Shown: one piece after another, positions 43,333 through 54,354 of the stretch
Layout of the letters: each line of letters starts with the position of its first letter
Numbering within the stretch: position 1 is the stretch's first letter
Source: Corallium rubrum
Taxonomy: Eukaryota; Cnidaria; Anthozoa; Scleralcyonacea; Coralliidae
Length of the DNA: 64,000 bases
Direction: 5' to 3'
NCBI GenBank assembly: GCA_964035015.1
Contig: OZ036010.1
Span: 9,896,620-9,960,619 of the forward strand
Notes under the pieces: generated by a model
What the model was told of the DNA's origin: nothing
Databases searched by the model: none
Seen by the model: only the letters and a program-made list of their open reading frames with translations
Position numbers and translations under genes: made by a program

Positions 43333-43563
43333 TATACAATTGATATAAACCACTCGGTCAATTATCGCAATTATCGAAGGGAAGCGCGAGATTACCCCGA
43401 ACAAAAGGCAACAGACACTTGCGTGTGTATATATAGACATACCAGTGAAGTATTCTAGAATGAGTTGTAGATGTTTTTGTGCGACTTATTAGAGTTTATA
43501 GAGAGATTATTTTAATGAAGGAGGAAGAGCGACAAACCCTCTTCTTGCGTAAAACGCAAACAT

Positions 43564-43595
43564 TTATATATATATATATAAATATATATATATTC
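43564..43595. repeat. (AT)n microsatellite, short
   Basis: TA repeats with two AAAT breaks. 43333-43563 is the presumed 3' untranslated region and flank of the PH gene; nothing else seen. Confidence 0.8.
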
Positions 43596-43607
43596 AGACG
43601 ATTTGAT

Positions 43608-43820
43608 AAATCCTAGTTTACACAAGCAATTTTTCCTTGATAAGTTTTTCCTTGACAAGTTTTTCCTTGACAAGTCTCCTTGTTGAAAAGCTGGCACGCC
43701 AGCTTTTCAAAAGGGAGACTTGTCAAGGAAAAACTTGCCATGTTTCCTCATACACACGGGCAAATAAAACTTGTCAAGTTGAAAATTGCCAAAGAAAAAT
43801 TGCCCGTGTAAACTAGGCTT
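43608..43820. mobile_element. Palindromic TIR MITE
   Basis: CCTAGTTTACACAAGCAATT and AATTGCCCGTGTAAACTAGG are inverted. Repeated TTGACAAGTTTTTCC units lie on the left and TTGTCAAGGAAAAAC on the right. The centre is AAAAGCTGGCACGCCAGCTT. Confidence 0.85.
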
Positions 43821-44019
43821 AAAGGTAGAGGCAAAGTAAATATTAATACACACCATACCATACACAAAATAGGATTAACAACGTTGTTTATATAGAACAT
43901 AGAGGCTGCGTACCCCTTCCCTGTGTATCCCTTCCCTGCGTATCTCTTCTCTTCCCTATCTCTTCTGGCTCTTCTTGCCAAAATATTAATACAAATACTT
44001 TATTTCAATCCTTGCTAAT

Positions 44020-44147
44020 TTGTTCGCTAACACCGGACGATTTTATTTGTCAAAGGGAAAATCCACCGATGGGAAAGGTTAACCCTTTCATGCACGACTT
44101 GTATACAAGACGTCTCCATTTGACGAGTAAAATCGTCTGGTGTTAAT

Positions 44148-44237
<90 letters not shown>

Positions 44238-44283
44238 GAATAAAACCGTCTGGTGTTAGACAGAATAAAATCGTCTGGTGTTA
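44020..44283. repeat. Family A copies with an (AT)n expansion
   Basis: ACACCGGACGATTTTATT, GACGAGTAAAATCGTCTGGT and AAACCGTCTGGTGTTAGACA flank about 85 bp of AT repeat (44146-44231). The microsatellite has grown inside a family A array. Confidence 0.8.
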
Positions 44284-44499
44284 GGGGCCGTTTACATGAA
44301 TCCGGATTGAGTTTCAATCCGGATTGAACTCATTCCGCTTCTGATCAAACCCCTTTATCTGTTTACATGAATCCGGATTGAGATTACTGTAGCTCATTCC
44401 GGATTGAGTTCAATCCGTTTCTCATTCCGGATTAAAATCTCATTCCGGATTGAAATTTCGTTCTGGAATCATGTAAACGCTGTGCGAGTTTCATTCAGT

Positions 44500-46024
44500 T
44501 TCATTAAGAACTCTTTATATGATCTCCAGCATGGTTTTCGCTGTAATAGGTCATGTGTTACTCAACTTCTTAATATATTTCACGACATTGGTAGTGCCCT
44601 TGATGCTGGTAAAGAAATTGACCTCATCTATCTTGATTTTGCTAAAGCTTTCGACTCTGTCTCTCATAGTAAACTCCTATCCAAGCTGAAAACTTACGGA
44701 ATTTCCGGTCCTCTTTTTAAATGGTTTGCCGATTACCTTCATGATCGGAAACAGCGTGTTGTTGTTGAAGGAGTTTCTTCGTCGTTCGTTAGTGTTAAGT
44801 CTGGTGTGCCGCAAGGTAGTGTGATAGGTCCTCTTCTTTTTATTCTCTATGTTAATGACCTTCCGGAGGTAACCAGCAACAGTACTGTTGCTCTTTTTGC
44901 TGACGACAGCAAGTGCTTCCGCTCAATTGAGTCACCAGCAGATAGAGATCTCCTCCAGCTTGATCTCGATGCTATGAGCAACTGGTCACAGTCCTGGCAA
45001 ATGAAATTTAATGTGTCTAAAACTCTCTTACTAAGGATATCCCGAAAACGTACTCAATCTAGTCATTCCTATCACCTCAACAACGAATTAGTTAAAAGTG
45101 TAACAAATCAAACCGACTTGGGTGTGGTCATCAGCAATGACCTTAAGTGGTCCCCCCATATTTCTAAATGTGTTGCTAAAGCTAATCGTATGCTTGGGTT
45201 TCTCCGCAGGAACTGTACTCAAATGTCAAATGTCCGTTGCCGTCGTCTACTCTATTTAGCGCTCGTCCGTTTTCACTTGTCTTACGGTAGTGAAATCTGG
45301 GCTCCTCAGGACAAGTCACGTGACCTTTCACTTCTTGAGGGTGTTCAGAGACGAGCCACGAAATTCATACTCCAAGATTATGAATCGTCTTACACTGACC
45401 GTCTCAAAAAGCTTAACTTATTACCTATATCATATTGGCTTGAAATTAAGGATCTTCTCTTCTTCTTTAAGTGTAAACAAGGTCTCTACGATCTAGATAT
45501 CTCCCGTTTTGTTACTTTTTCTTCTATCCGCTCGTCTCGCACTCGTTCAAGTCAAAATAACTTGCTTCAAGCCAATCCATGTAAGACTTCTCTTTTTAGA
45601 AATTCTTTTTTCAACAGAATTGTCTTTCTCTGGAACAATCTCTCTCCGATAGTTCGCGATAGTACTTCTGTTTCCATTTTTAAACATGAACTTTATATTC
45701 ACTACTCTTCTAAGTTAGACTCCAATTTCGATGTTAATAGACTGCGCACCTGGAAAAGTTTCTGTTCTAGGTGTCGTTCTTTCAATCCAAGTTGTTGCTC
45801 TTAAATCTTTATGTAATTTGTGTATTAGTTGGGGTTTTTTGTTGGGGTTTTTTTTATCGTGTGTTTACTTAACGTTTATTATGTAATTTTTTTGTTGGGT
45901 TGGTCTTCACATGGGACTCGTGTCCTGTTGATCATTCCTTCAATCATGTTCAATTTATTGCATTCTTTATCTACTGTATATTTGCATTGTTGCATGGTTG
46001 AAAAGTTAATAAAAAAAAAAAAAA
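44500..46024 (+). mobile_element. 5'-truncated non-LTR retrotransposon (LINE) with A-tail
   Basis: Begins within the RT finger region, runs through a 3' untranslated stretch of about 200 bp, and ends in TTAAT followed by 14 or so A residues before the MITE resumes. 5' truncation and a terminal A-tract are the marks of target-primed reverse transcription. The exact left junction is uncertain by about 20 bp. Confidence 0.88.
44506..45804 (+). pseudogene. LINE reverse transcriptase, C-terminal 430 residues, uninterrupted
   Basis: No ATG and no endonuclease domain: the N-terminal part was lost at insertion, and upstream in-frame sequence is MITE-derived. The remaining frame has no stop or frameshift. 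RT motifs appear in order: LYDLQHGFRCNRSCVTQLL, IYLDFAKAFDSVSHSKLL (catalytic Asp), SGVPQGSVIGPLLFILYVND, and ALFADDSKCF (the FADD version of the YxDD box). These are followed by the thumb QMKFNVSKT and a C-terminal region with HLSYGSEIWAP and LLEGVQRRATKFILQDY. It is of the Jockey/CR1/Rex-like group common in marine invertebrates; the clade is not resolved. The intact frame suggests a young insertion. Confidence 0.9.
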
Positions 46025-46339
46025 TTCCGGAATGAAAAACGTGACAGAGAGGACTAGAACAAACAATGCATGCGTGTTTTCAAATATTTACGGATTTCAA
46101 ATTTCAGGCGGATTTCAATCCAGAAACCCAATTCTCATGTTAAACACGGATTGACTTCGCTTTTCAATCCGGATAGAAACTCAAACGGATTCATGTAAAC
46201 GGCCCCTTTAGACAGAGTTATAAATGGATTAAGAAGGGTTAAACTATTAACTATACATGAGTTGAAGTCGTCTCATATGCGACTACCTCTGGGATGTGGA
46301 AAAGTGGTCGTAGGCAGCTAGAGCTAGTCGCTGTAAGCA

Positions 46340-46622
46340 TAGTCAATCGAGATATGGTCTGGAAACTCGGCAAACTTCAAAGCGCCTATAATGAGCTGTG
46401 ATTTTATGTTGAACCGTACACCGTGCACATCCTTTGTTTTAGGTTTATTAATATTTAAATAGCACGGTTGAGTGATTGAACTGAAACGTTGCTATTGGAT
46501 AATTCGTTCATTATACTAAAATACAATGTGTTCAGTGCACCGTGCACAAAAATGCATAAAGGCGAACAAAAAGATAGACCAAAGACTTTATCTGAGTTTC
46601 CAGACCATATCTCGATTGACTA
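46340..46622. mobile_element. TIR MITE family L, copy 1
   Basis: TAGTCAATCGAGATATGGTC and its complement GACCATATCTCGATTGACTA; inner GGAAACTCGG/CTGAGTTTCC and CCGTGCAC. Copy 2 is at 53857-54125. 46623-46960 carries a weak relative of the pogo-like GTGGTCGC repeats; 46961-47380 nothing. Confidence 0.75.
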
Positions 46623-47379
46623 TGTTGTGAGAGATGATCGTGGAAGAGTGGTCGCAAGGGCTTCAACTGTATATACGATATACGTTGAGCAGTTTTGGTT
46701 GTGGTCTCGCATTCAGTCGGATAAACAGCTAGTTACTAAGGTTTTGATACTTGATATCTACGGCCGTGAACTTTCTCATTCTTTGTATATGCAACCACTC
46801 TCCTAAACGACCAACAGCTCTCAGAACGACCATCTTTGAGATTTACGAACTGGACTTTTTCTCTAATTTTTAAGCTCTCGTATATTAAAGCGACAAGCTC
46901 TATAGTTACGACCACTTTTCCAAATCTCCGAGGTGGTCGCTTACCAGAGCTTCAACTGTATTTTGAAATTCTTGGCAATGGCTTTGCAACTTATATCCAT
47001 TCTGTTTACAAAAATAAATTTAAAACCTTTTTTTCCTCTCATTCTGGAGAATTCTTGCAATAGTTTGGAGGCTTACAGGTCTTGGTGAAACGTTTCACGA
47101 CATAACACGTTCCGAAATCGATTACAACGAGGTGAACTTAATTAATTATAGGGTCGCATCAAGGAAGAATACAAACTTTTGTAAATGTGTTACCCTCGTA
47201 AAATAAAGTTTATTGTAATTATCGTAATTTGATTGTAATTAAGATTTCCTATAAGTTTTCTTATAGTCTGTGCGAATTGTGAGTCATGTTGATGTCTCGT
47301 GAGTTCTTTCTTTCTTTTGGACAAGCTTTGGCACTTTGCCTTAGATTTTGTCCAGTCGAAGTGTTGGTAGGTTTCCAAG

Positions 47380-47882
47380 TAACTTGCTAAACCCCTTAGC
47401 ACCCGAGAGGCAAGAACTCTCCCCTTTACGACGTCTGGGTAATAGCCAGAGTAAAATACTAAGGTGCTGTTACACGATGCGATTTTTCTTGCAACTTGCA
47501 ACAAATTTACATATGGAAAAAAAAATCGCAAGTTGCAGGAAGGGTGTTACACGTTCAGCAACTTGCGATTTTTGTTGTAACTTTTCTTGCAACTTGCAAC
47601 ACGGCAAAAATGACAATATCGCAAGTTGCTACGGGGTGTTACACGGTGCAATTTTTTATGCAACTTACAACATTCAGTGATTCGTTGCAAGTTGCAAGAA
47701 AAATCGCATCGTGTAACAGCGCCTTAAAGCCGTAAAGGTTGCATCGTTCCAAAACAAACGATACAGTTGAGAAAGCGTTGACCCTTTGCCTCCCCAAGGG
47801 GACGTATACGACCTTTTGTTATTTTACTCTGTCTAACGCTATTTTACTCGTCAAGTGAGAACCTCTTCGAGAGAAAGGGATA
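47380..47882. mobile_element. TIR MITE family B inserted in a family A copy
   Basis: Family B (47459-47728) starts TAAGGTGCTGTTACACGATG and ends CATCGTGTAACAGCGCCTTA. Its arms hold TTGCAACTTGCAAC. The flanks (TAGCCAGAGTAAAATAC and AAAGCCGTAAAGG) belong to family A. A separate family A copy follows at 47778-47882 (GCCTCCCCAAGGGGACG). Confidence 0.8.
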
Positions 47883-47964
47883 ATAATTCTTCAGTGTCAT
47901 GCAATGTTATAACGCATGTACTAACAAATTGGAAAGGCAGCATTTTCTACATTGCAGGTACATA

Positions 47965-48242
47965 CAGTGGAACCTCGTCAACACGACCACTGTCGGGCCA
48001 AAAAAAAGTTGGTCGTATTAACGACTTTTAGACTGTATTCAGGCCAGAAAAAAGTGGTCGTAATAACGAGGTGGTCGTATTAACGGGGTGCATGGTCGTA
48101 TTAACGGGATGGTCGTATTAACGAGGTGGTCGTATTAACGGGGGAGTATTACACTACTAAGAGTGTATTCAGGCCAGAAAAAAGTGGTCGTAATAACAGG
48201 GTGGTCGTATTAACGGGGTGGTCGTATGGCAGGGTTCCACTG
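47965..48242. mobile_element. Pogo-like MITE, copy 2, TA target
   Basis: TA|CAGTGGAACCTCGTCAACAC at left and GGGTTCCACTG|TA at right. The interior is an internally repeated GGTCGTATTAACGGGGTG array. Related to 25206-25358. Confidence 0.85.
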
Positions 48243-48654
48243 TAACTTAGTACCGCACGCACGGTATGAATACACGTATATAGTTATTGGTAGTAATGCA
48301 GCACGATTTCTGGATTAATGTTTATTTATTTGCTTTGCCACAACATTATATCATATGAATACAACAAGTATAACATAGTGGCTGGGAGAGAAAAACAGGG
48401 CTATCGCCCCAATTGACGTTTTTCCCCAAACAAGTTGAGAAGCGGTAATATACAGTGCTGGATGAAAGTTATAAATTTAAGAGGTTGATAGTCACAGTTT
48501 TCAACGCAGCATGTAGCCACAAAAAGTTGGTGCATGCAAGTTTGCAACACGCGAGTTTTTCGTGCCATTATTATTCCCGTGTTGTCATTACATCATCTTG
48601 TGCGCTAACCATACAGATGGCTATAATTTGTCATCTTGTTTGGAGAAGGGAAGA

Positions 48655-48730
48655 GACAAATAGCTAGCTCGGATATGAGAATTGAGTGTTCGGTGATCAG
48701 AAGGTTGTGGGTTCGAGTCCCGCTTATAGG
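48655..48730 (+). repeat. Weak tRNA-related sequence
   Basis: GGTTGTGGGTTCGAGTCCCG carries a good Pol III B box, but the D and anticodon arms cannot be folded convincingly. Probably an old SINE relic. Confidence 0.3.
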
Positions 48731-48844
48731 AACCTTTTCACAAAAATGTAAATCTTAAAGTTGGTGCACTGCTGAGATTTTAGGAAGCGAAGTACTGACA
48801 TTTTGACCAATTCTCTTCGTCGGAGTACATCACGATAGATGGTC

Positions 48845-49075
48845 CACAATAGGTTTATCGGGACGCGGAATAACGAATATTTTGATAACGAAAAGCGGGA
48901 CACAAGAGAAAAAATTGACGAGATTCGAGATTTCAAAAATGACGGGAAACGAGAAATATTTCGTCATTTGGGAAATAAGGAGAATTGAACAACTGGATTT
49001 CTAAATAACGAAGACGTTGGTCGGGATTGGTCGGGATTGGGTCAGCTAACCAAATTTGTCGGGAAACGGGAAAGT
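48845..49075. repeat. Dispersed repeat P, uninterrupted copy
   Basis: AATAGGTTTATCGGGACGCG to GTCGGGAAACGGGAAAGTGT. This is the unsplit version of 28645-29230. Confidence 0.75.
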
Positions 49076-49282
49076 GTATAGCAAATATCGAGCGCGATTC
49101 GGTATTTTAAGAAACCAAAACATTCTATTCTATTTTCACGATATGAAACCAAAACTATTCTCGGCAGTTTATCACCTTTCTATCCAAAACACTGTCAGCA
49201 CTCTACTTTTTTATATCACGGAATCGGCTTTGGCTTAAAATGGCGTGACATTCGTGGAATTTGTCCAGTAAGTCGAATTGCC

Positions 49283-49437
49283 TTAAGGCTGATTTCCAGT
49301 CAGTGGAATATTGCGAGCGGGCGGAATTTTTCTTTGTCTTGTGAGCACTCGAACGGAACTAATCTAATTCAGGGCACAAAAGACAAAGAAAAATTCCGCC
49401 CGCTCGCAAAATTCCACTGACTGTAAATCAGCCTTTA
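49283..49437. mobile_element. TIR MITE with TTA duplication
   Basis: TTA|AGGCTGATTTCCAGTCAGTG at the left and CACTGACTGTAAATCAGCCT|TTA at the right. Arms include GCGAGCGGGCGGAATTTTTC. TTA on both sides suggests a PIF/Harbinger-like origin. Confidence 0.85.
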
Positions 49438-49850
49438 TTCTACACCCTAGGTACGGTTGAAATCAATTCGGTTAAATTGGCTAGCTGTTACGACGGCGAC
49501 CTTTTCAGAGGGAAACTTACTCGGAGTGAAAACCTCGTCAAACATCGAGCTTCACGTAGGGCTGGCGTTTGTCCAAATTAGGTACGTTCGACTTTGATCG
49601 TAAGATCAGCTGATCGACCAACGCAACTGGTATTTTAAGAATTTATATACGGCCGAAGTTCAACTCGGTCAAACACAGTCTCTACTTGAGTCAAACTATA
49701 AATGGATACACAAAGTCTATAGCCATGTCCATATACATGCTCTTCTTGTAAACATCACTTTTCATAAGTTTTTTCCGGTGGCGGTGCAATTTGACGCAAT
49801 AGGAAAACGATTCTACCCAAACAAACTCTGATTAGGTTCGGCTCATTGTA

Positions 49851-49923
49851 TAGCCTGCGCCGCAGACGACTAAAACAGTGTTATATAGTGTAATATAACA
49901 CTGTTTTAGTCGTCTGCAGGCTA
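49851..49923. mobile_element. 73-bp hairpin MITE with 9-bp TSD (TANCCTG type)
   Basis: TAGCCTGCG...CGCAGGCTA-type ends; arms of CAGACGACTAAAACAGTGTT and its complement around a loop of about 10 nt. A perfect CTCATTGTA duplication at 49842-49850 and 49924-49932. Confidence 0.9.
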
Positions 49924-49967
49924 CTCATTGTAAAGCGTGAGGGCGCTTGATGTTGTCAATAGAGGAT

Positions 49968-50068
49968 GTTTTTTAGCTCGATCTCAATTACTTCCTTGAC
50001 AAGTAAAACCGTCTATTAAACGTTAGCCAGAGTAAAATAATAATGTAATTCCGCCAGGAAAGAGTAAG
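49968..50068. mobile_element. Family A MITE
   Basis: AAAACCGTCTATTAAACGTT, AGCCAGAGTAAAATAATAAT and CGCCAGGAAAGAGTAA keep the family pattern with drift. Confidence 0.55.
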
Positions 50069-50169
50069 GAGTTATTTACAGAAGCTATTAACTATTTACA
50101 TTTTCACGAAATTCTTTCCCCGGCCACAAGAGGAGATTTGAATCATCGTTAGAATTGATTTACACCTAA

Positions 50170-50562
50170 AAGGCCTGCGTAAACGTCGCACAATAGACGA
50201 ATTTAATTGAGTTAACTTCGTTGGTAATGCGACGTCGAGTTAAACGTCGAATTTTAGTCGAATTTAATTGTTTTTACTTGGACCCGTGGAGCCTGAAAAC
50301 AATTTTTTGAAAATATGGTGGCGAATTGTCACAGATAGAAGAGAAACATTTAATTCGACGCGACGGTAATTCGTCGTGTAACTCGAACACGCATTATCGT
50401 CGCATTATCCGTCTGACTCAGACGAATTTAATTGCCCAGAGGAATTTAATTCGTGTGTCGAATTTAATCGAGTTATACGTCGCAGTTTCGTCGAATAAAA
50501 TTCAAACAATTCAATTCGTCTGAATTAAATTCGTCGATTGTGCGACGTTTAGCGCAGGCCTA
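50170..50562. mobile_element. Palindromic element family N
   Basis: AGGCCTGCGTAAACGTCGCA and TGCGACGTTTAGCGCAGGCC are inverted. The arms are full of GACGAATTTAATT repeats in both senses. A partial copy lies at 9000-9300. Confidence 0.85.
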
Positions 50563-50682
50563 AACTAAGGCAATTCTTCTTTGCAAATATGTAGTTTATG
50601 CATGAGTTTTCAAACAACAGTACGACCCAATTCTCTGCTGGCACTACCACCTTATTATATATACAGAACTCGCCATCAAGCT

Positions 50683-50757
50683 CTCGGCAACTGGCTCAGT
50701 GGTCAGAGCATTGCACTAGAATCGCAAGGTCGTGGGTTCAATTCCTGCCGGAAGGCC
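50683..50757 (+). repeat. tRNA-derived SINE head
   Basis: AACTGGCTCAGTGGTCAGAG (A box and D arm), an anticodon-like TTGCACTAGAATCGCAA, then GTCGTGGGTTCAATTCCTG (B box). The T stem and acceptor pair poorly, so this is not a functional tRNA. It looks like the Pol III head of a SINE; a body of about 130 bp may follow. Confidence 0.6.
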
Positions 50758-50951
50758 TGTGTAGTTGCATTTTTCGCAATATTCTACACTCGAATTTTCC
50801 TTCACCCAAAATCCTTAGTATACGATCCTAATCAGACGAGTCAGTCAAACGATCCTCCGTCTTATTATATTCCTGCCTGATTTCACAATTTCGAGAAATA
50901 TAGGATTAGGCCCGCTTTAAAGACGAACAGTCAGACGTATTAGACCACGTA

Positions 50952-51098
50952 TTAAGGCGGTTTTCCACTAGGCGAAAAATGTCGCGCGAAGCGACATTTT
51001 CTTTTGTCTCGCAAGCTCTCGAGTGGAACTAATTAGCCAAGACAAAAGAAAAATGTCGAGTCGGTCGACAAATGTCGCCTAGTGGAAGACCGCCTTTA
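50952..51098. mobile_element. TIR MITE family C, single copy with TTA duplication
   Basis: TTA|AGGCGGTTTTCCACTAGGCG and CGCCTAGTGGAAGACCGCCT|TTA. Inner arms AAAAATGTCGCGCGAAGCGA and TCGACAAATGTCG. Serves as the monomer reference for the palindrome at 51580-51850. Confidence 0.9.
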
Positions 51099-51567
51099 GA
51101 CTATTAGTCGAATTCGAAAATAAGTGCCCAGCAAAAAACGAAACTGAATTAAGTTGCTCTATCTTCAAGATCTCCAAAAAATAATAAAGAATTACCTTAA
51201 CAGTTTTCCCATCTCTCATATTGTTCTCAAGTTATTTAGATTTGTTTGATATGTAAATGAGATGAATTGTGACGTCAAGTTATGTATGTACAGATAAATG
51301 TGTGTTATATAGAAAATCGTTGTGTGTGTTTTGTTATACTGTATAGAATTCAATTTTGTTTTAACAATAATTACAAATCAGTAATTCAATAAATTCAATT
51401 CTATATAAAAATCATGTATATCTTCGATATTATCAAACAAAATTTGGTCTTGTGATGTTTGGTGTGTTGAGGTCCATGTACCAGTATAGTTGCAAAGTTT
51501 TAAATAATATTGTTTAATAATTCCAAAGATATACATGATTTTCAAGTAACTCACAATAATCTGCACA

Positions 51568-52097
51568 TAAAGGTGCTGTAAAGCTGGATTTCCACTTGGC
51601 GAAAAATGTCGCGCGAAGCGACATTTTCTTTTGTCTCGCAAGCTCTCGAGTGGAACTAATTCCAAGACAAAAGAAAAATGTCGAGTCGGTCGACAAATGT
51701 CGCCTAGTGGAAAACCGCCTTTAGGCGACATTTGTCGACCGACTCGACATTTTTCTTTTGTCTTGGCTAATTAGTTCCACTCGAGAGCTTGCGAGACAAA
51801 AGAAAATGTCGCTTCGCGCGACATTTTTCGCCTAGTGGAAAACCGCCTTTACACGATGCGATTTTTCTTGCAACAAATCACTGAATGTTGCAAGTTGCAG
51901 CAACTTGCGATTTTGTCATTTTTGCCGTGTTGCAAGTTGCAAGAAAAGTTGGATGGGTTTTACTTTTTGCTGCAACTTACAACAAAAATCGCAACTTACT
52001 GAACGTGTAACACCCTTCCTGGAACTTGCGATTTTTTTTTCCATATGCAAATTTGTTGCAATTTGCAAGAAAAATAGCATCGTGTAACAGCACCTTA
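51568..52097. mobile_element. Family B MITE carrying an inverted dimer of family C
   Basis: Outer ends TAAAGGTGCTGT and ACAGCACCTTAA belong to family B. The inner 51580-51850 consists of one family C copy joined to a second in opposite orientation, making a near-perfect palindrome of about 270 bp centred near 51722. The right junction is TTA|CACGATGCG. Confidence 0.85.
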
Positions 52098-53280
52098 ACT
52101 TTACGTCATAGCTTATCTCATTTACAAATATATCAAACAATTTTAAATAACTTATAAACGAAGTGAAATATGGAAAAACTCAGTAAAAGTCATTCTTTAT
52201 CATTTTCAGGGGGTCGTGAAGATGAAACAAACTTAATTTTCAGTTCATTTCCTCTTTAAGACAAGACATGACGACTTCAAATATTATGTATAAATATAAA
52301 TAATAATATAAATAATATAAATAATCAGTTAAAGTCGTCATGTCTTGTAGTAAAGTCATTTGTTAGGCACTTATTTTTATTTTCAAATTACGTTTCCCGT
52401 CTGGTATATCCATTGCAACAGTACTAGTCGATGTATAGAGTGCTGAGTGGAATTCTTAAATTATTAGACGTTTATAGCGCGACGACGTCTTGTTCGTCCC
52501 GTTTCAAGTATCATTGTACACAAGTTGTCGGGAGAGCTGAAATGTTACTATAGATATTCAGGGGCGTCGCCAACGGGGTGGTAACTAGGTCATGATGTCA
52601 CACTTTTGATGATGCCATAGAGTGGTTTCAAAAAGAAAAATGCCTGGTCTCCTTTATTTCTTGCAACATCTGTGAAACTCGGCAAAAGACATTGTTCTAT
52701 GGTTTTGTTCAATTTGTCTAATTTCACGGTCACTGAACGTATTGTGTTTTCTGTATAATGAAGCAGTCATCCAATAGAAACGTTCGGGTTTAATTATAGT
52801 ACTGCATGTCATTCGTCGTAATGTGTTGTAAGTCCTTTGTTCGTTATGTAGTCCTTCGTTGTCACGTGTCCATAGAATTTCTTTCTTCAACCAATTGCCT
52901 TCCTCCAACATGAACACAATAACATGACCATTGCATAATCTTGAAAGACAATGGAGCTTGCAAACCATCCCCCTCCACTAACTATGGCCCCACTAACTGC
53001 TAGTCTCGATTTCCAGCCGTATCTCGGGTCCCGGTACACGACTGCCCACATGCAGAGTATTGCAAGATGGCTCATACACAAGCACGGCTCGCTTAGAATG
53101 TTGGCGCGTGCCAAACGTTGAACTTAACACGATATGACCTTAATTGGGGAATTAGTTAACTCTTTCAGTTTCAGACGTCTCCCCTTGACTGTTGACGAGT
53201 AAGATAATCTGGCGTTAGACATGCAGAGTAAAATAATCTGGCGTTAAACTGTAAAATAATACAGTTGTCCTACAACAACA
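52098..53280. other. No recognised feature
   Basis: Only a short inverted pair (CAAGACATGACGACTT at 52261 and AAGTCGTCATGTCTTG at 52333) and a family A relic at 53158-53260 were seen. Frames here are short and without recognisable domains. Confidence 0.5.
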
Positions 53281-53439
53281 ATGCGCGTTAAGGGTCTGTT
53301 ATTACACGGTGCAATTTTTCACGCAACTTGTCTCGCAACGCCAACGGCGTTGACGTATTTAAGGGAACATGCTGTACAATGGCTAAAATCTGGGTGCAAC
53401 TCGATTCAACTTTGTGCAACGATTGCCACAACTTGTCTT

Positions 53440-53720
53440 GCACGCGCTGCAATGGTTCATGCAACTTGTCTCGCACGATTTTGACCATTGCACACATGTT
53501 ACACACTGCAATGGTTCATGCACCTTGTCTCGCATGTTTTTCATCATTGCGCAGCATGCTACACGCTGGAATGGTTCATGCAAGTTGTCTCGCATGTTTT
53601 TGATCATTGCGCAGCATGCTACACACTGCAATGGTTCATGCACGTTGTCACACGCTGCAATGGTTCATGCACGTTGTCTCGCACGATTTTAACAAATTGC
53701 ACAGCATGCTACACGATGCA
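53440..53720. repeat. Tandem repeat, about 60-bp unit
   Basis: Four to five copies around CACTGCAATGGTTCATGCAC, TTGTCTCGCATGTTTTTGAT and CATTGCGCAGCATGCTACA. Its left neighbour, 53290-53440, shares TTACACGGTGCAATTTTTCA with family B. Confidence 0.9.
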
Positions 53721-53856
53721 ATGGTTCATGGATACCCGTGCGGATTGGCAAAGCACGTGTGTTCGCGCGCGGACATTGTTTTGCTATAACAGATTGGCAG
53801 GAATGTCTGGAATGGTTAAAACTATTACACTGTACACAGATTTAAACTTATGGAGA

Positions 53857-54125
53857 AGATATGGTCTGGAAACTCGGTAAACTTCAAAGCGCCTATAATG
53901 AGCTGTGAAGTTTTATTGAAACGGTCCTCACCGTGCACAATTAAACCTTTTGTTTTTTTCTTATGAATATTTAAATACACGGTTGACCGATTGAACCTAA
54001 ACGCGGCTATTGAATGATTGCTTCATTATACCAAAAATACATTGACCCCACCGTGCACAAGCTTGCGTAAATATGAACAAAAAGATAGAACAAAGAATTT
54101 TGCCGAGTTTCCAGACTCTCTCAAT
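53857..54125. mobile_element. TIR MITE family L, copy 2
   Basis: GATATGGTCTGGAAACTCGG to GCCGAGTTTCCAGAC with ACCGTGCACAA at both sides. Matches 46350-46610. Confidence 0.75.
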
Positions 54126-54354
54126 AAATTATGTGCAGAAGTAGTAAAGATTAGTGTGCTATAGTCATTAGAGGGATGTAAATTTGTGTTATTATACAAG
54201 CATTAAAAGAAATTGCGAAATAGAGAGTTTGAGACGAGAAGATTCATGATTGAGACAGGTCTGGGCATGTTCACGTACTGATGATGGAGCGTGTGAAAGA
54301 AAGAATACATTTCGAGATCCCAGTTGATAAGAAATATAATTGAGTAAAGCCCTG

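Larger units (their letters stand above)
44284..46206. mobile_element. GTTTACATGAATCCGGATT MITE split by a LINE
   Basis: GGGGCCGTTTACATGAATCC (44284) and its complement GGATTCATGTAAACGGCCCC (46187-46206) are the two ends. The outer flanks (GTCTGGTGTTAG and TTTAGACAGAGT) rejoin as the ordinary family A sequence, with TTA shared at both sides. Left part 44284-44495, right part 46025-46206. The centre is the LINE. Confidence 0.85.

Noticed and set aside
48655..48730. Functional tRNA gene
   Set aside because: Only the B box region is convincing; no cloverleaf.
53281..53720. CRISPR-like array or clustered coding frames
   Set aside because: Units are directly contiguous 60-bp tandem repeats without unique spacers, in animal DNA; the frames are by-products.
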